A DNA stretch of 64,000 bases from Acanthosepion pharaonis (GCA_903632075.3 CAHIKZ030001200.1:1125001-1189000), one strand, 5' to 3'; counted from the first letter of the stretch, positions 10,690 through 22,400 are shown. Translations and numbers: made by a program. Notes: generated by a model from the letters alone, not told the origin.

Positions 10690-10930
10690 TAACTTTCAAC
10701 AGGTTAGTATTGTAATGGATGGCGGGAAATGTAATACCGAAATTCGAAGGTGCTTTGGAATAGCGAAAAGTGTATTCTAGAATGATGAGCGGAGTGACGA
10801 GAAAGGGTAGAGAACTGCAATGTTGTATTTAATTTTTTATATGGCAGTGACTGTGGAAAAAGATCTTTACAGATAAAAAAGAAACTTAAAACATATAATG
10901 AGGAAAGAAATCTTGGAGTCTATAACAATT
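10690..10930 (+). pseudogene. LINE family 2 C-terminal remnant, copy 1
   Basis: Contains GGKCNTEIRRCFGIAKSVF-like text and a degraded copy of the region that follows in 10,985-11,520 (FYMAVTVEKDL for VLLYGSDCW). It probably is a second, more broken insertion or a duplication of the same element type. Confidence 0.6.
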
Positions 10931-10984
10931 GAAGCCAAGTGAAACAGGGTGAAATTACAATTAAACTACTGGACGGGTTTTTGT

Positions 10985-11520
10985 AAATGGATGACAGAAC
11001 AAACATATATACGGGTGGCAAAAAATTTAAATATCCCGAAATTGTCTTAACAGTAGACAGAAAATGTAACACCGAAATCCGAAGGGGCGTTGGGATGACA
11101 AAAGATGACTTCCAAATGCTAAGCAAAATATTAAGAAACAAGAAAATTTCGTTAGAAACAATAAAAAGTACTGAACTGCTATGTGATATCAGTCCTCCTA
11201 TATGGTAGTGACTGCTGGGCAATCTCATCGCAGATAAAGAGACATGAAGCCACAGAAATTTGGTTCTACAGAATGATTATGAGAATTCCATGGATTGGGC
11301 ATTTTGGATCAAAGATGAAGTTTTGGAGAAAACGGGAACAAAAATGGGACTTATACTCAACATCAGAAAAAAAGAGTTCCAGTTTCTAGGGGACATAATG
11401 ACAACAGTGGACTTGGAATATTTGACATTCACAAGATATATTGAAGACAAGAGGAACAGAGGAAAACATCGCATAATCTACCTGATGAGCTTGTGTAAAT
11501 AGATTTCAAAATAGGGTTTA
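10985..11520 (+). pseudogene. LINE family 2 post-RT C-terminal remnant, copy 2
   Basis: The plus strand reads TEIRRGVGMTKDDFQML, KILRNKKISLETIK, then in another frame VLLYGSDCWAISSQIKRHEA, EIWFYRMIMRIPW, and further on LNIRKKEFQFLGDIM and KRNRGKHRIIYLMSLCK. These are hallmarks of the C-terminus of endonuclease/RT LINEs often annotated as craniofacial development protein 2-like. Three frames are needed to read it. The RT catalytic part of the same family occurs separately on the minus strand at 19.85 and 30.75 kb. Confidence 0.8.
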
Positions 11521-13590
11521 AGATTTAGTGATAAGAAGACAAAAAATATACAGCATGTGTCTAGAAAACCGGAAGTCAAATGGCTACAATTGAAAGAAAA
11601 GAGGAAAAAGAGAAAAAGTGAGAAATAGTTAAGAAGTGAGTGTTAAGAGAAAAAACGACGAAAATGATAAATAATCACGTCATTCTGCACACGTCCTCAC
11701 ATACGCGCAGACAGGCCCATGAGCGAACGTGGAAAAAGGTACACGCGCGCACATACATGATGAAAAAAAGAGAACCAATTGAAATAGCATATGAAAAAGA
11801 AAAATCTAGAAGTATAAGCATTCAAATGCTGATAGCCCCTGACGAGTGGACAAAGTAACGCCCGGATAAGTGTCCGTCTACAAAACTCTGATAGTCGGGA
11901 TTCAATCAGCACATTGACAAACCTTTTTAACAAAGAACAGGAAATACGAGAGAACCATTATTGTCAACGTCTTGAAGGAACACAAGAAGAAGAAGAAGAA
12001 GAAGAAGAAGAAGAAAAAGAAGAAAAAGAAAGAAAGAAAGAATCAAAGCTAACTTAGAGCCACAAAAACAGGACGTTGTGGAGGGCTATGATCCAAGTAC
12101 TGAAAAAACATGGCATATAAAAGGAGAGCATGACTAACAAAAATATATCTAATGCTTGAAGAAAAAATTAATGATTAAGCCTTAAGATTTTTCCCTAGCA
12201 TTTTTATGGGTAATTTCTTTTATATTTTTTTAATGCTATATGTCTTCAATACTTTTCTCTATTATCTGTGAATTACCGAGACTTCTTGGGAAATACATTA
12301 GAAGGGTTAACCATTACTTCGTCCACAGTTTTGGATTCTGATTTGTCCTTACCCCCTTGAATGACTAATAACCATTGCTGGAGTTCTTTGTCTATACTTC
12401 TTGACACTAACTCGGATTGGGAGAAGCAATGGATAAATTCTATATATGATACAGGGTTTGAGAGAATCTAAGTATAAATATGGAATCACTTGTATTACAC
12501 GCGTTGCTGGGAATTGAATTGTCTGTGTGGCTCTAGGAATAAGTAGAATCAGCTGATATATGAGAAGTCTGTTTACTTTTTCTTCGGTCTCAATTTCCAA
12601 AAGGTGCTTCGGTGTGAAGTAATTGTTAACTCGGCAGGGCTGGTCTGATTGCGCATTACAGTTTGTCGACTCTGGATTCTTAGGGTCCATCAGCAATCCT
12701 CCAGGCCCTCATCCCGGCAGTAAAGACAGAATGAACGACAGATAATTCCCTTAACTTTCGTAGACAGAGTAATGGCATCGTTTCTTGGCTGAAGTCAAAA
12801 GAAGATGGAGATAGAGAGAACGGATCTCAACAGGTCGGTCAGGAACTTGGCATCACAATGTAGTGGCTTCTATTAATCTGCTGAAGCCGGGCACACCGAG
12901 GAATCCGAGAGAGGAGAGGCTATTATTACAGCTACAGTACTTATTGTCGTTACGCGTTATTTTTTTTTCTTTTTGGTGATATTAAAACAGAATTCCCCAC
13001 TAGCAGCTTCAAATTACCCCTACTTAGAAGCGTCAAAATTCTGATCATTAGGTTAGGGTTTCAAATTTTGGTCTAGTCTACGAATTCTGTTAGAATACCG
13101 ATTAATGAGTTTGTTTTTCACAAACAATCCATAGAAGTGGTTTGGGAGAAAGACTCAGTCCTGTATTCAGAAACCAGATATAAAAATATTTGTTATTCTT
13201 TTTTTAACACATTTGAACCTTTCGAGTTGTTACTTTATTTTCTTTTACATATACTTGTGCGATGTCACCTTTGCTCGAATTCGGCTTGCATTTCGGCCCG
13301 GCGACTGATTGATTTCGTCTACCTAAGATCAAATCCCTTATACAAAATTTAATTTTTATATATAAGAAAATCAAAAAAAAAAGTTTCAGAGAAAAGGGAA
13401 CCTTCCGCTTTTTTTCATGTTCTTTCGTCTCTCTTCAGCCGGTGGTTGATCATGGCACTCCATAACTTCCTATCCTTTGTATCTCTAATTAATGTTTGTT
13501 ACCTATTATCCATTCCCGACCATGTTCTGCCATCCATTTTAACAAGATCGACAAATATGTTAGCCGCTGTTTCCCTCTGTTACTCTTGCT
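11520..13590. other. No assignable feature; (GAA)n run
   Basis: AT-rich. An impure (GAA)n/(GAAA)n run lies at about 11,985-12,040. The minus 115-codon frame at 12,349-12,696 and shorter frames have no domains I recognise. Confidence 0.4.
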
Positions 13591-13599
13591 TTCAGTAGT

Positions 13600-14140
13600 G
13601 ACTTTCCAAGCGTAGCTCAGATGTGGCCATAGTTATTTTCTAAGTGTAGCTTAGATGTGGCACAAGACCGAAAGTATGGGACACCTAGTGAGGATCGAAC
13701 TCACTTTTCAGTTGTAACTGATCTAGCGAGACAACCATTACACCACGCCGAGGTGCCCATAGTTATTTTCTAAGTGTAGCTTAGATGTGGCACAAGACCG
13801 AAAGTATGGGACACCTAGTGAGGATCGAACTCTATAGTGATTTTCTAAGCGTAGCTCAGATGTGGTACAAGGCCGAAAGTACAGTGTACCCAGTGAGGAT
13901 CGAACTCACTACTCAGTCTAATTGTTCTAGCGAGGCAAGCTTGCTAACAAATTTCACCACCTCGAGGTGCCCTAACTCTTGCTTTCAGTAGTGAGTTTTC
14001 AAGCGAAGCTCAGATGTGGCACAAGGCCGAATGTATGGGGCACCCAGTGAGGATTGAACTCACTACTCAGTCGTAATTGTTCTAGCGAGGCAAGCTTGCT
14101 AACCATTACACTACCTCGAGGTGCCCTAACTCTTGCATTC
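13600..14140 (-). mobile_element. Tandem array of four SINE-D copies (tRNA-derived)
   Basis: On the minus strand each unit has a tRNA-like head GGCACCTCGAGGTGGTG(T)AA, TGGTTAGCAAGC or similar, then GAGTTCGATCCTCACT (B box), a short body, and a tail CGGCCTTGTGCCACATCTGA plus GCTACGCTTAGAAA. Units start near 13,620, 13,765, 13,840 and 13,985 and are partly truncated. The tail motif TGGCACAAGGCCG (plus strand) is shared with the hairpin-rich family H1 and with 33,165. The cloverleaf is incomplete, so these are SINEs and not tRNA genes. Confidence 0.75.
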
Positions 14141-14149
14141 AGTATGACC

Positions 14150-15070
14150 TGTGAGTGAGAAGTTCGCCGAGCCGTCTTTCTTATTCAATGTTTTAATTAC
14201 GTGAATAAAGTTGTAGTAGTAATATTGCTTGAACAGAAAAATACACGAACGGTATGCAAAAAAAAAAAAAAAATGAAATTATAATGATTCTTTTCAAATA
14301 TTTACAATATTTTCTTTTTTCCGACAAGATTATTATTTACATTGTAATACCTTTCAGAATATCAACCTTTTCACACAATTCAACTGACTCTCTCGTTATG
14401 TTCTGCCTCTTTTTAATTTTTTAAAAATATTAAACTTCTTTTCCGCAATAAGACATTTCGGACGTTTTCATTTTTCCAATTCGCAGCTATGGTGTATTAT
14501 TTCAGGAAGTATTTTCGCAGCATATTCTACGCTTATAAGAAAAGAAAATCGGAACAAAATGAAACGAAAGCCAATAAAAAAGACATAAAACAACAGATGG
14601 CAGAATGAAAAAAAAATAAGACGGAAAAGTTAAATAAAAACCAGTTCTTTTTACCACAACCATCGGCAGATAAAGGGCCTTTGCGGTAGAAGCCATTAAT
14701 GACAATCTCGATTTGTAGACCTTTCCCGTTTTACAGAGTCCTTGATGCTGTATCGATCTATTACATCGCACATCACCAAATGCTGTCGAATGGTGGGGAT
14801 GCATTGTTCATGTCTATCGAGCAAATCGATCATTACTTCACTTTGCTGTGGACATCGATATTGGTTTTCGATCAGTTAATTTCTCTTGCTTTGTTGTTCC
14901 TTCATCTGTGCGAAGAAATGGAATGTAAAATAACAGGAAGGACAAATATCAAAAGAATGGAAAAATACGTTTCGAAGCCATAAAAACATCACAATTCACT
15001 ATAAAGTATCAATCTTCTTTTGGTCTTTTACAGGTTGTTAAGAATGACACGACGCCATCTTATTTAGCAT
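14150..15070. other. No assignable feature
   Basis: AT-rich. The 94- to 100-codon overlapping frames at 14,502-14,983 lie on opposite strands, have ordinary composition and match nothing I know. Confidence 0.4.
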
Positions 15071-15076
15071 TAACTA

Positions 15077-15156
<80 letters not shown>

Positions 15157-15175
15157 CGTGCGTGCGTGTGTGTAA
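15071..15175. repeat. (TA)n(TG)n compound microsatellite
   Basis: About 22 TA units followed directly by about 25 TG/CG units. Confidence 0.98.
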
Positions 15176-16248
15176 ATACTTAAAACTCTGTAGGCCAAAA
15201 TAAAAAAAAAATATAGCGCTTCTTTGTTCTCAGAACTTTGCCAGTGGATTTTATCTTTTCTTCTCATAATTAATGAAGAAGACAATCAATCCTGGCGGTT
15301 CCAACTCTGCATCAGTACCTCCCCATTGCCTTAAACGAGAATCAGCCAGTCAAATATCGGGGACAGTGTGAATTGCCTAAGGGATTTTGCAATTTTGGGA
15401 TTGTCTTAAGATTGTCCCCACATTAAAAAAAAAAGACATCGGGTTACATCTTGCTTAATATTTTATTTTACATACGTATATATATTTATAAGCATAAAAT
15501 TAACCTGAAACATGAGAATAAGAAACAAGTGTTGGATATCAAAAGATGGCGCTTCCATATAGCAATAAATTCTCGTCCTGAAAGGACAGTGTCTCAACGT
15601 ACCTCCAGACGTTTATGAGAACAGGAAGCTTGGATTCTTGAAAGATTGAATTACTTTGACCCTTTCTCAAAATGACAATTTAAAAGAGACCGTTTAACCA
15701 ACACGAGGAATGTTAAAAGCTTCATGTTAAAAAGATAAAAAAATTAAAAAAAAACAAGTGAAAACTACAGACGAAAGTTCATTTTCTCCAGCAAGATATT
15801 CATTTCTGTAGTTTAGTGCTACCAGCAAGCAGAAATATTTCAAACTATATCGCCTATTATAAATAAATTATACCTCTATTATTCTTTATTTAAAGCTGTT
15901 CAGTTATGTTTCTATTGATTACTTGTTGCAGGAAATAAGTGAGTCACTTTTTTTTGCACAGAGTTTCTCCCTAAATCTCATTTATAACCAAAATTATAAT
16001 TATCAATAGAATACCTTGGGGTGAGTAAACTTTTTTACTAGGTGGTCCATAAGGGGTCTTTATAGGACTAATATTAAAAATTAGTTTGACCCCAAAAACA
16101 ATAGGCGAAAAAATTTTTATGTAAAAAATCAGGTGAGTCACTTTTATCGAACAGCACTATATATAAGTGCGCAGGTATACAGAAAATAGAAATGTACACG
16201 TTGGGTGCATAATCCGGGGTTCCTTAGTATTTTTGTTTTTATTTTTAA
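15176..16248. other. No assignable feature upstream of the PLE
   Basis: AT-rich. GTGAGTCACTTTT-like text occurs twice (15,940 and 16,130), around a weak inverted GTCCATAAGG stretch, but no family is evident. Confidence 0.35.
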
Positions 16249-17145
16249 GAAAACAGTGCTCCATACAGAAGCAAAAAACACCTTGGATTAACACTCTGGA
16301 TTAACACCAAAGAAGTCATAAACTGGTTTACCAACATCGATAATAAGCCCGACTGCACCCTAATTCAGTTCGATATTGTCGATTACTACCAGTCAATATC
16401 AAAAGACCTCTTCACAACTGCCCTGGAGTTTGCTACAGTATATTCTGACTTAACTAAGGAAGAAACAAACATAATTCTCGGTGCAAAGAAATCTGTCTTT
16501 ATCCATAATGGGGACCAGTGGATTAAAAACACCAATGACAACTTTGACATCACCATGGGATCTCTGGACGCTGCAGAATCTTCGGACCTTGTCGGTCTAT
16601 TTATACTGTACAATCTAACCGCCCACCGTGAACTAGACATTTGGGACATCGGGCTATACAGAGATGACGGGCTCATGGTAGTGAGAAGGTCCACAAATTT
16701 TAAAACAGAGAAAATTAGAAAGAGAATTTATAAAGAAATCGGGAAACTAAATTTAAAAACAATAGTCAACACTAAATTAAAAAGAGTAAACTCCCTAGAC
16801 GTAACCCTCGACTTAACGAACAACGTTCACCTACCTTACAGAAAACCTAATACTAATCCCCTGTATGTACATCCTAAATCAAACCACCCTCCATCTATAA
16901 TTAAGCATATACCCACATCAATAGAGAAAAGAATAAGTATGAACTCAGCAAATAAGGAAATATTCCAACAACACAGTAGTTTTTACAACACAGCCCTGAA
17001 AAATAGCGGATACAAAAACGCTGACATAACCTATAGAAACGATAGTACCAATAATAAGAAAAACAGGAAAAGAAAGATCATCTGTTATACCCCTCCGTAC
17101 AAGCAAATGGTCAGCACCAAACTAGGCCATAAGTTCCTAGCTTAA
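16249..17145 (+). pseudogene. Penelope-like element reverse transcriptase, 5'-truncated
   Basis: Stop-free frame from 16,249. It opens with KHLGLTLWINTKEVINW and continues with QFDIVDYYQSISKDLF (RT motif A, 16,369-16,380), FDITMGSLDAAESSDLVGLF (motif B region), YRDDG at 16,657 (the Y-x-D-D catalytic motif; R at x is normal for PLEs), VNSLDVTLDL, PYRKPN and SNHPPSIIKHIP. The order is exactly that of EN-containing PLEs. The fingers region before motif A is mostly missing and no start codon is present, so it is a 5'-truncated copy of a roughly 600-800 codon protein. At 17,130-17,145 the frame is lost; text resumes as LIEKDFPTNSKLSN in the next frame. No internal stop interrupts this part, so it may be a young insertion. 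Confidence 0.92.
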
Positions 17146-17768
17146 TTGAAAAGGACTTTCCAACTAACAGCAAACTTAGCAACATCTTTAACAAAAACAC
17201 CTTGAAATTGAGTTACAGCTGCACTGAAAATATAGAAAGAATCATAAAAAGACATAATAAGAAAATCCTAGAAAAACACGCATACCAAAACAGTAATAAA
17301 ACTCATAAACTAAAATTAGATAAAAATAACGAAAAATTATGTGATTGTAGAAACCCTAAAAACTGCCCGTTGGAAAATAAATGCCTCACAAAATCCGTGG
17401 TATACCAATGCACTATCTCATCCACTGAGAGTTCTAACACTGATAGGATATACATAGGCTCAACGAAGAATAATTTTAAAATTAGATGGAGGCAACACAA
17501 GAGCTCCTTCAACAACATTCAAAATAGAAATCAGACATCTCTATCCCAATATTTCTGGCATCTAAAAGAAACGAATAAAACACCAAAAGTAAAATGGAAA
17601 ATAGTAAATAAAACAAGAACTTGTAAAACCTGGGATGACCCATGTCCTTTATGCCTACAGGAAAAACTACACATCATTAAATTTCTAAATAATGAAAAAT
17701 TATTAAACCATAGGCAGGAGTTAACGGTTTTTTGCCGACATCAACAAACTTTCGCATTAAATAATTAG
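17136..17768 (+). pseudogene. GIY-YIG endonuclease domain of the same Penelope-like element
   Basis: Continues the RT in a shifted frame: LIEKDFP, LKLSYSCTENIERII, then the cysteine cluster CDCRNPKNCPL...C from 17,340, VVYQC (first half of the GIY-YIG core), RIYIGST at 17,445-17,459 (YIG half), then FKIRWRQHKSSF with the conserved R and H, LSQYFWHLKE, WKIV, C-PLCLQEKLHII with the usual acidic residue, FLNNEKLLNHRQEL and a CRH end. The set matches PLE endonucleases that nick target DNA for RT priming. Stop at 17,766. Apart from the single frameshift at the RT/EN junction the domain appears complete. Confidence 0.92.
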
Positions 17769-17872
17769 CATAAAAAAACATCCCATAGCTAAATAAAAGT
17801 CTTAAAAGCTTAGCCAAATCATTAAATAGGAAAAACCCTTTTTGTAGTTGTCAAAAAAAAAAAAAAAAAAAA
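17769..17872 (+). mobile_element. PLE 3' untranslated end with poly-A-like run
   Basis: About 100 bases follow the stop and end in a run of 20 A at about 17,852-17,871. The element can be delimited as about 16,249-17,872; an inverted or direct terminal repeat is not seen next to it. Confidence 0.6.
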
Positions 17873-18391
17873 TTGCAATTCAGTGCAATACAATTTGCAT
17901 ATAAAACACCCACTTGAATAAACAAATAAATAAATAGCTAATCAGATGGACAATAATAAAAGACAATTCTCCAGACACATAACGACTTGTAGGCGCGCCA
18001 TAAAAATATCCCTCACTGGGAACCAACTAAAGGGTGACCGCCAACATTAGCCTTGAAATAGATACCCTACCCAACCTTAGCAAAACCTCTCAGAAGATGA
18101 TGAATCTAAAGATAAGAATTAAGTCTGTGACCACTTAACGAAGCAAAATAGTCTAGCCACTCCCACAATAATGAATTTTGTAACGGACCATGCCTACAAA
18201 CACGTAAACCGAGAGATAGCTTATTCTAAAATTTCGCTTGAAGATGAAACAGGACTAAACACCACAATTCAACTTAATTTTAATAATTATTTGGATGGTT
18301 TCGGCTCTCGTTTTTGAAACATGAGAACTCTTATGTAGCAGAAGGATTCATATTTTAAACAAAAAATATTATATATACATATATTTAAACA

Positions 18392-18395
<4 letters not shown>
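17873..18395. other. No assignable feature
   Basis: AT-rich flank of the PLE without recognisable repeats. Confidence 0.35.

Positions 18396-18446
<51 letters not shown>
18396..18446. repeat. (TA)n microsatellite
   Basis: About 25 TA units. Confidence 0.98.
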
Positions 18447-18448
<2 letters not shown>

Positions 18449-18677
18449 GGGGAAACCACATTTAGTCACCATTTTCCACCACCTCATATGACTATTGGGC
18501 AATGTATTTTAACACAGTTGTTGATAATATTTTTTCTTGTCAGCATCCTTGTTTTTAGATTGTCGACGATTCTTTTCCGAGGAAGTGCCGGGCGAAAGGC
18601 GCCTAAAATCCTTTTGTTTTAAACGAAATACCTTTGTATCTATTTTAATAATATAAATATGGTCCTTCACTTTAAAG

Positions 18678-18679
<2 letters not shown>

Positions 18680-18741
<62 letters not shown>
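18680..18741. repeat. (TA)n microsatellite
   Basis: About 31 TA units. Confidence 0.98.
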
Positions 18742-18743
<2 letters not shown>

Positions 18744-19395
18744 CAATGAATCATTCATACAAAACGTAGATTAGTAAAGTTAATGATATAAAATGGTGAA
18801 ATCCTTTCGCAAATAAAATTTGCATTAACCTACGAACCACTCGAATGTTAGGATCCTTGTTTTTTATAACTACAAGCTGTATAAGGTCTTTTTTTTAATC
18901 TGTAAGTACTTTCAACTGTGCATTCAGTCATCCTCAGGCATGAAAATTATTTTATTTTTAGTAAAATCCAGGTAGCATCAGAGACGAAAAAATTAAATGC
19001 GAATCAAAATATGTTTTTTTTTAGAAATGTGTTATTCTTAACGGATAAAAATTTATAGAGCGTGCAGTCGCAACGCTAAGGTTGAATATTTTTGAAAATT
19101 TAAGAGAGTGCGTTTTTTACTAATATGGCAATTGGAGTTTTTTTTTTTGTAAGAGTTTATCAGTCAATGTGGCATGAAATAAATTGTTCAATAAATAGTA
19201 TAATGTCTCAGTTGTTATCCCGAAAATTTGTACCTCGGATCGCTTCTTTTAAATCAAATATGTGGTGCAGTTTAATTTATATTACAATTAATCATTCATA
19301 CAAAAAGTAGCCTAGTAAAGTTGAAAGTACTTGCAGATTAAAAAAGATCTCATACAGCTTGTAGATATTAAAAACAAGGATCATAACAATGTGTG
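18742..19395. repeat. Complex direct and inverted repeat pair
   Basis: AATCATTCATACAAAA-GTAG occurs at about 18,748 and again at 19,289 in direct orientation. A 70-base block at 18,847-18,918 (GGATCCTTGTTTTT, TACAAGCTGTAT, AAGTACTTTCAA) recurs inverted at 19,318-19,387. The arrangement suggests a rearranged non-autonomous element with about 400 bases between the inverted arms. Confidence 0.6.
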
Positions 19396-19554
19396 CATAA
19401 GGGCCACAGATCTCAAGTTCCGTAGACTCTCGTTATGGGTGTCATAGCTCTCAAGTCCGGTGTGGATTGCTGCTGTAGGTTTTTACGTGATGGAATTGCC
19501 ATACCCATGCCCAACCAGTTTTGTATTCAATTATGTTTGTCTCCTAGACATGTT

Positions 19555-19685
19555 ACCAACCAGGGATAAATTACTCAGTCTGCCCTACTATTTAACCCTT
19601 GACTGGGGAGAAGAAATGGATTAATACTTTTCCTAAAGGTACTTGTGCGTAAGTGAATGCAATGAACTCTTTGAACTTTTCTCAC
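19555..19685 (-). mobile_element. SINE-A fragment, minus strand
   Basis: Reads on the minus strand as the SINE-A core with TACCTTTAGGAAAAG, AGTCAAGGGTTAAATAGTAG and CAGACTGAG; both ends are degraded. Confidence 0.55.
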
Positions 19686-19849
19686 CGATTTTTTATTACG
19701 TGCCCCTATCCTTTACACCAACCACACACCTGTCTGATTCTAGCGTTCTTAAAATGAACTGATGATCTAGTGGGTGGGGGAATTAATAACTATTTTTAGG
19801 GGACTCATAAAACGAGGTGGGGGCTCTTTAGGGTTTTTTCGATACTCTA

Positions 19850-20150
19850 TGCTTATTAAATCACTCCGTTCGTCTTATTGATGTTCTTGCATTCTGTCTT
19901 CTGGTAGTTTATGCTTAGTTCCGTCTTCTGTGTCTCCCCCTCGATATCTTCTGTCGTGTCTTCTATCAATGCTGTGTCATCTGCGTATCTTATGTTGTTG
20001 AGATTGTGGCCACCAACGATAAATCCCGGTAGGATTTCCAATTCTCTCAGCATTGCCTCGCTGTACAGGTTAAACAGGTCGGGTGAGAAGACGTATCCTT
20101 GCCTTACGCCTCTTTCTTTATTACATACTGAAAAAAATATATCCATTTAA
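19850..20150 (-). pseudogene. LINE family 2 reverse transcriptase fragment
   Basis: Minus-strand frame with KERGVRQGYVFSPDLFNLY (RT motif B region), EAMLRELEILPGFIVGGHNL and NNIRYADDTALIEDT with an intact YADD catalytic motif, then LSINYQKTE. This is the RT palm of the LINE family whose C-terminus is at 11.0 kb. It is truncated on both sides; the same region recurs at 30.75-31.1 kb. Confidence 0.85.
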
Positions 20151-20755
20151 TGAGATCATTCCTTTTACTAGTCACCTGTGTATTTTTTCTAAAGAAATAG
20201 TGTGTTCGCCTTTCTTTTTTCTTGTAGATACTTCGTCCGATGAAGCCCGAATTGATGACCACCCGAAACCTTAAGGTGGGATCATCGAAAACAGGCATTT
20301 GAATTGTCCGAACAAGAACTGGAATGGTTACTTGAGTTTGGGGCTGTCATACTGGTCGTAACGCAATTAACACTGTCTACTCTTCAACTATAGAAAATTG
20401 GAGGCTTTTCTATCAAGTTGAGATTGCAGCGTTCTCAGACTATAAGTGAAAATAAGCTTTAAATTCTGCTGGTAAACAAACAAAAAAATAAAAAGACGAA
20501 CAGACTTTTATTAAATTAAAATAGGCGAATTACATTAAATGGAAACAAACTGTAAAATGATCAGAAGCAAAACGAAAAGAGAAATGGCCAAACAAAGATC
20601 TCGCCGAGATGAACGACACCAAAAAAAGTGTTTAATAAAATAATACTGAAAAGATTGCGTTATTTGATGAAAAGAAATGTCTTTGCTTGTAGATTTCTGC
20701 GTCGAACAATAACGGTAAATAAACTTAGTTTTTCAAAACTTATTACGTCTTTTAG

Positions 20756-20757
<2 letters not shown>
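20150..20757. other. No assignable feature
   Basis: AT-rich; a stretch near 20,235-20,300 has CCGAAACCTTAAGG, similar to AGAAACTTAAGGCC near 21,375, but too short to classify. Confidence 0.35.

Positions 20758-20788
<31 letters not shown>
20758..20788. repeat. (TA)n microsatellite
   Basis: About 15 TA units. Confidence 0.97.
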
Positions 20789-20791
<3 letters not shown>

Positions 20792-20884
20792 TGATGAAAA
20801 AGAAAGAAATGAGACCAATGTTGCTAATTAAGAAATTCTGAATTACATTATAAACAGATCAATATCTGAACAATATACATGCCC

Positions 20885-21285
20885 AGACCGGTTCTGGGAA
20901 CAGATTATTTTTTAGTAGTATTAGTAGTAGTTTTTGGTATGATGTTGCCAGAGAGTAATTTTGAGTGCCTAATTACCAAGTTCCTTCAAGGGTCTATGAA
21001 TAAAAATGGCTGTATAAGTGAGTTATCGATAAATATTTGGGACGATTCGTTTAGATGTGTCCGGAGATTTTTACTTACATGACTTTCGCTACATTTCTTT
21101 ATCACACCCAAATGTCCTAATACAACAGGGATAATTGTAGTTTTAAGAAGCCATATTTTCTTATTTCGATTTGCAGGTCCTTATCATTTGATAGTTATTT
21201 TTTATTCTTTTTTTTTTTTAAGAATAATTGCATCCTCTGGGCAAGTCATATCAACTAATTGGAATTTTGAAATATTTTATGACTT
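20885..21285 (-). pseudogene. Non-LTR retroelement C-terminus with KYxDLxxE motif (family 3)
   Basis: The minus strand reads, with frameshifts, LVDMTCPEDAIILKKKKE, then DLQIEIRKYGFLKTTIIP, VVLGHLGVIKKCSESHVSK. Families known to me have IDVA-P-D....K..EK..KY.DL..E...W......PVV.GALG in this place, the C-terminal segment after an RT and part of a restriction-like endonuclease region in some clades. A related plus-strand copy is at 62.59 kb. (TTA)n lies directly beyond it (21,290-21,326). Confidence 0.65.
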
Positions 21286-21289
21286 CCAG

Positions 21290-21325
<36 letters not shown>

Positions 21326-21326
21326 T
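21286..21326. repeat. (ATT)n microsatellite
   Basis: About 13 ATT units. Confidence 0.97.
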
Positions 21327-21960
21327 CATTTTCTTTGATTTCTGTTGCATACTCATTTCCGTCCGAATCCCAACCAGAAACTTAAGGCCAGAAATGGCAT
21401 CATGACATTTTCTACTAAGAATTAAAAAAAAAAGCCCAAATAAAACATGTAATATTGTTGTATTGCCACATTCTACTGATTTCTGTCACCAGGTCCTCAT
21501 ATCTGTTTAATTTCCCATAAGTTTTCAAAGATATTTCTTGCCAGCAGAGTCTGCAGCATCTATTTATAGACATGTTTTCTATGTGATTTCGTCACAATTA
21601 AAGTCTTGTAGAGTTGTCTGGATTTCCCCATCTGTCTGAAATCCGAAAATCGACAGGATGATGGTCACCTCTTCAACAACCTGTGGCTGTTGATGTTCGC
21701 ACCATTTCTCAGTGACGGCGGTTGCATGCGCCACACACTGAACAATATATGTAATGATAAGTGCTATTATTTCGTTTCACCAACTCTTTTGGCGTCAGTC
21801 ACCCAGAATCAAAGATTATGTGGTCAGTTATCCTCAGATTTTCTCCTCATGCAAAGCAGTATCGGCTGCTGTCAAGTTTCAAGAGATTTCATTTTTTTGA
21901 ATTCTTTAGCTTTTGATTCGAGAAAGGAGCCTCCCAAACACTGATAGTTTGATCTACACC
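21327..21960. other. No assignable feature
   Basis: The 84-codon plus frame at 21,690-21,944 has no recognisable domain. Confidence 0.35.
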
Positions 21961-21965
21961 AGGAT

Positions 21966-22400
21966 CGCTCTTTCTGATGGGGGTATTTGCCGTACAAAGC
22001 CTTACAGAGATAGGGGTATTTGCCGTACAGAGACTTACAGAGATGGGGTATTTACCGTACAGAGACTTACAGAGATGTGGTATTTGCCGTACAGAGACTT
22101 ACAGAGATGGGTTATTTGCTGTACAGAGAGTTACAGAGATGGGTTATTTGCTGTACAGAGACTTACAGAGAAGGGGTATTTGCCGTACAGAGACTTACTT
22201 ACAGAGACTTAAAGAGATGTGGTATTTGCCGTACAGAGACTTACAGAGATGGGTTATTTGCTGTACAGAGACTTACAGAGATGTGGTATTTGCCGTACAG
22301 AGACTTACAGACATGGGAAAGTGCCATACAGAGACTTACAGAGATGGGGTATTTGCCGTACAGGGACTTATAGAGATTGGGTATTTTCCGTACAGAGATG
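21966..22400 (+). repeat. Minisatellite, unit about 31 bp, about 13 copies
   Basis: Unit of the form GAGATGGGGTATTTGCCGTA then CAGAGACTTACA, with G/T and GG/TG variants. One unit has a CTTACTTACAGAGACTTAAAG duplication. Because the unit length shifts the frame, all three plus frames translate as a repeating YLPYRDLQRW-like peptide; I regard that as accidental. Copies near 22,300 and 22,370 are the most diverged. Confidence 0.95.

Noticed and set aside
12349..12696. 115-codon minus-strand frame
   Set aside because: No recognised motif and no supporting context.
20220..20300. Hammerhead-like CGATGAAG...CCGAAACC
   Set aside because: The first core bases and a stem II pairing are absent.
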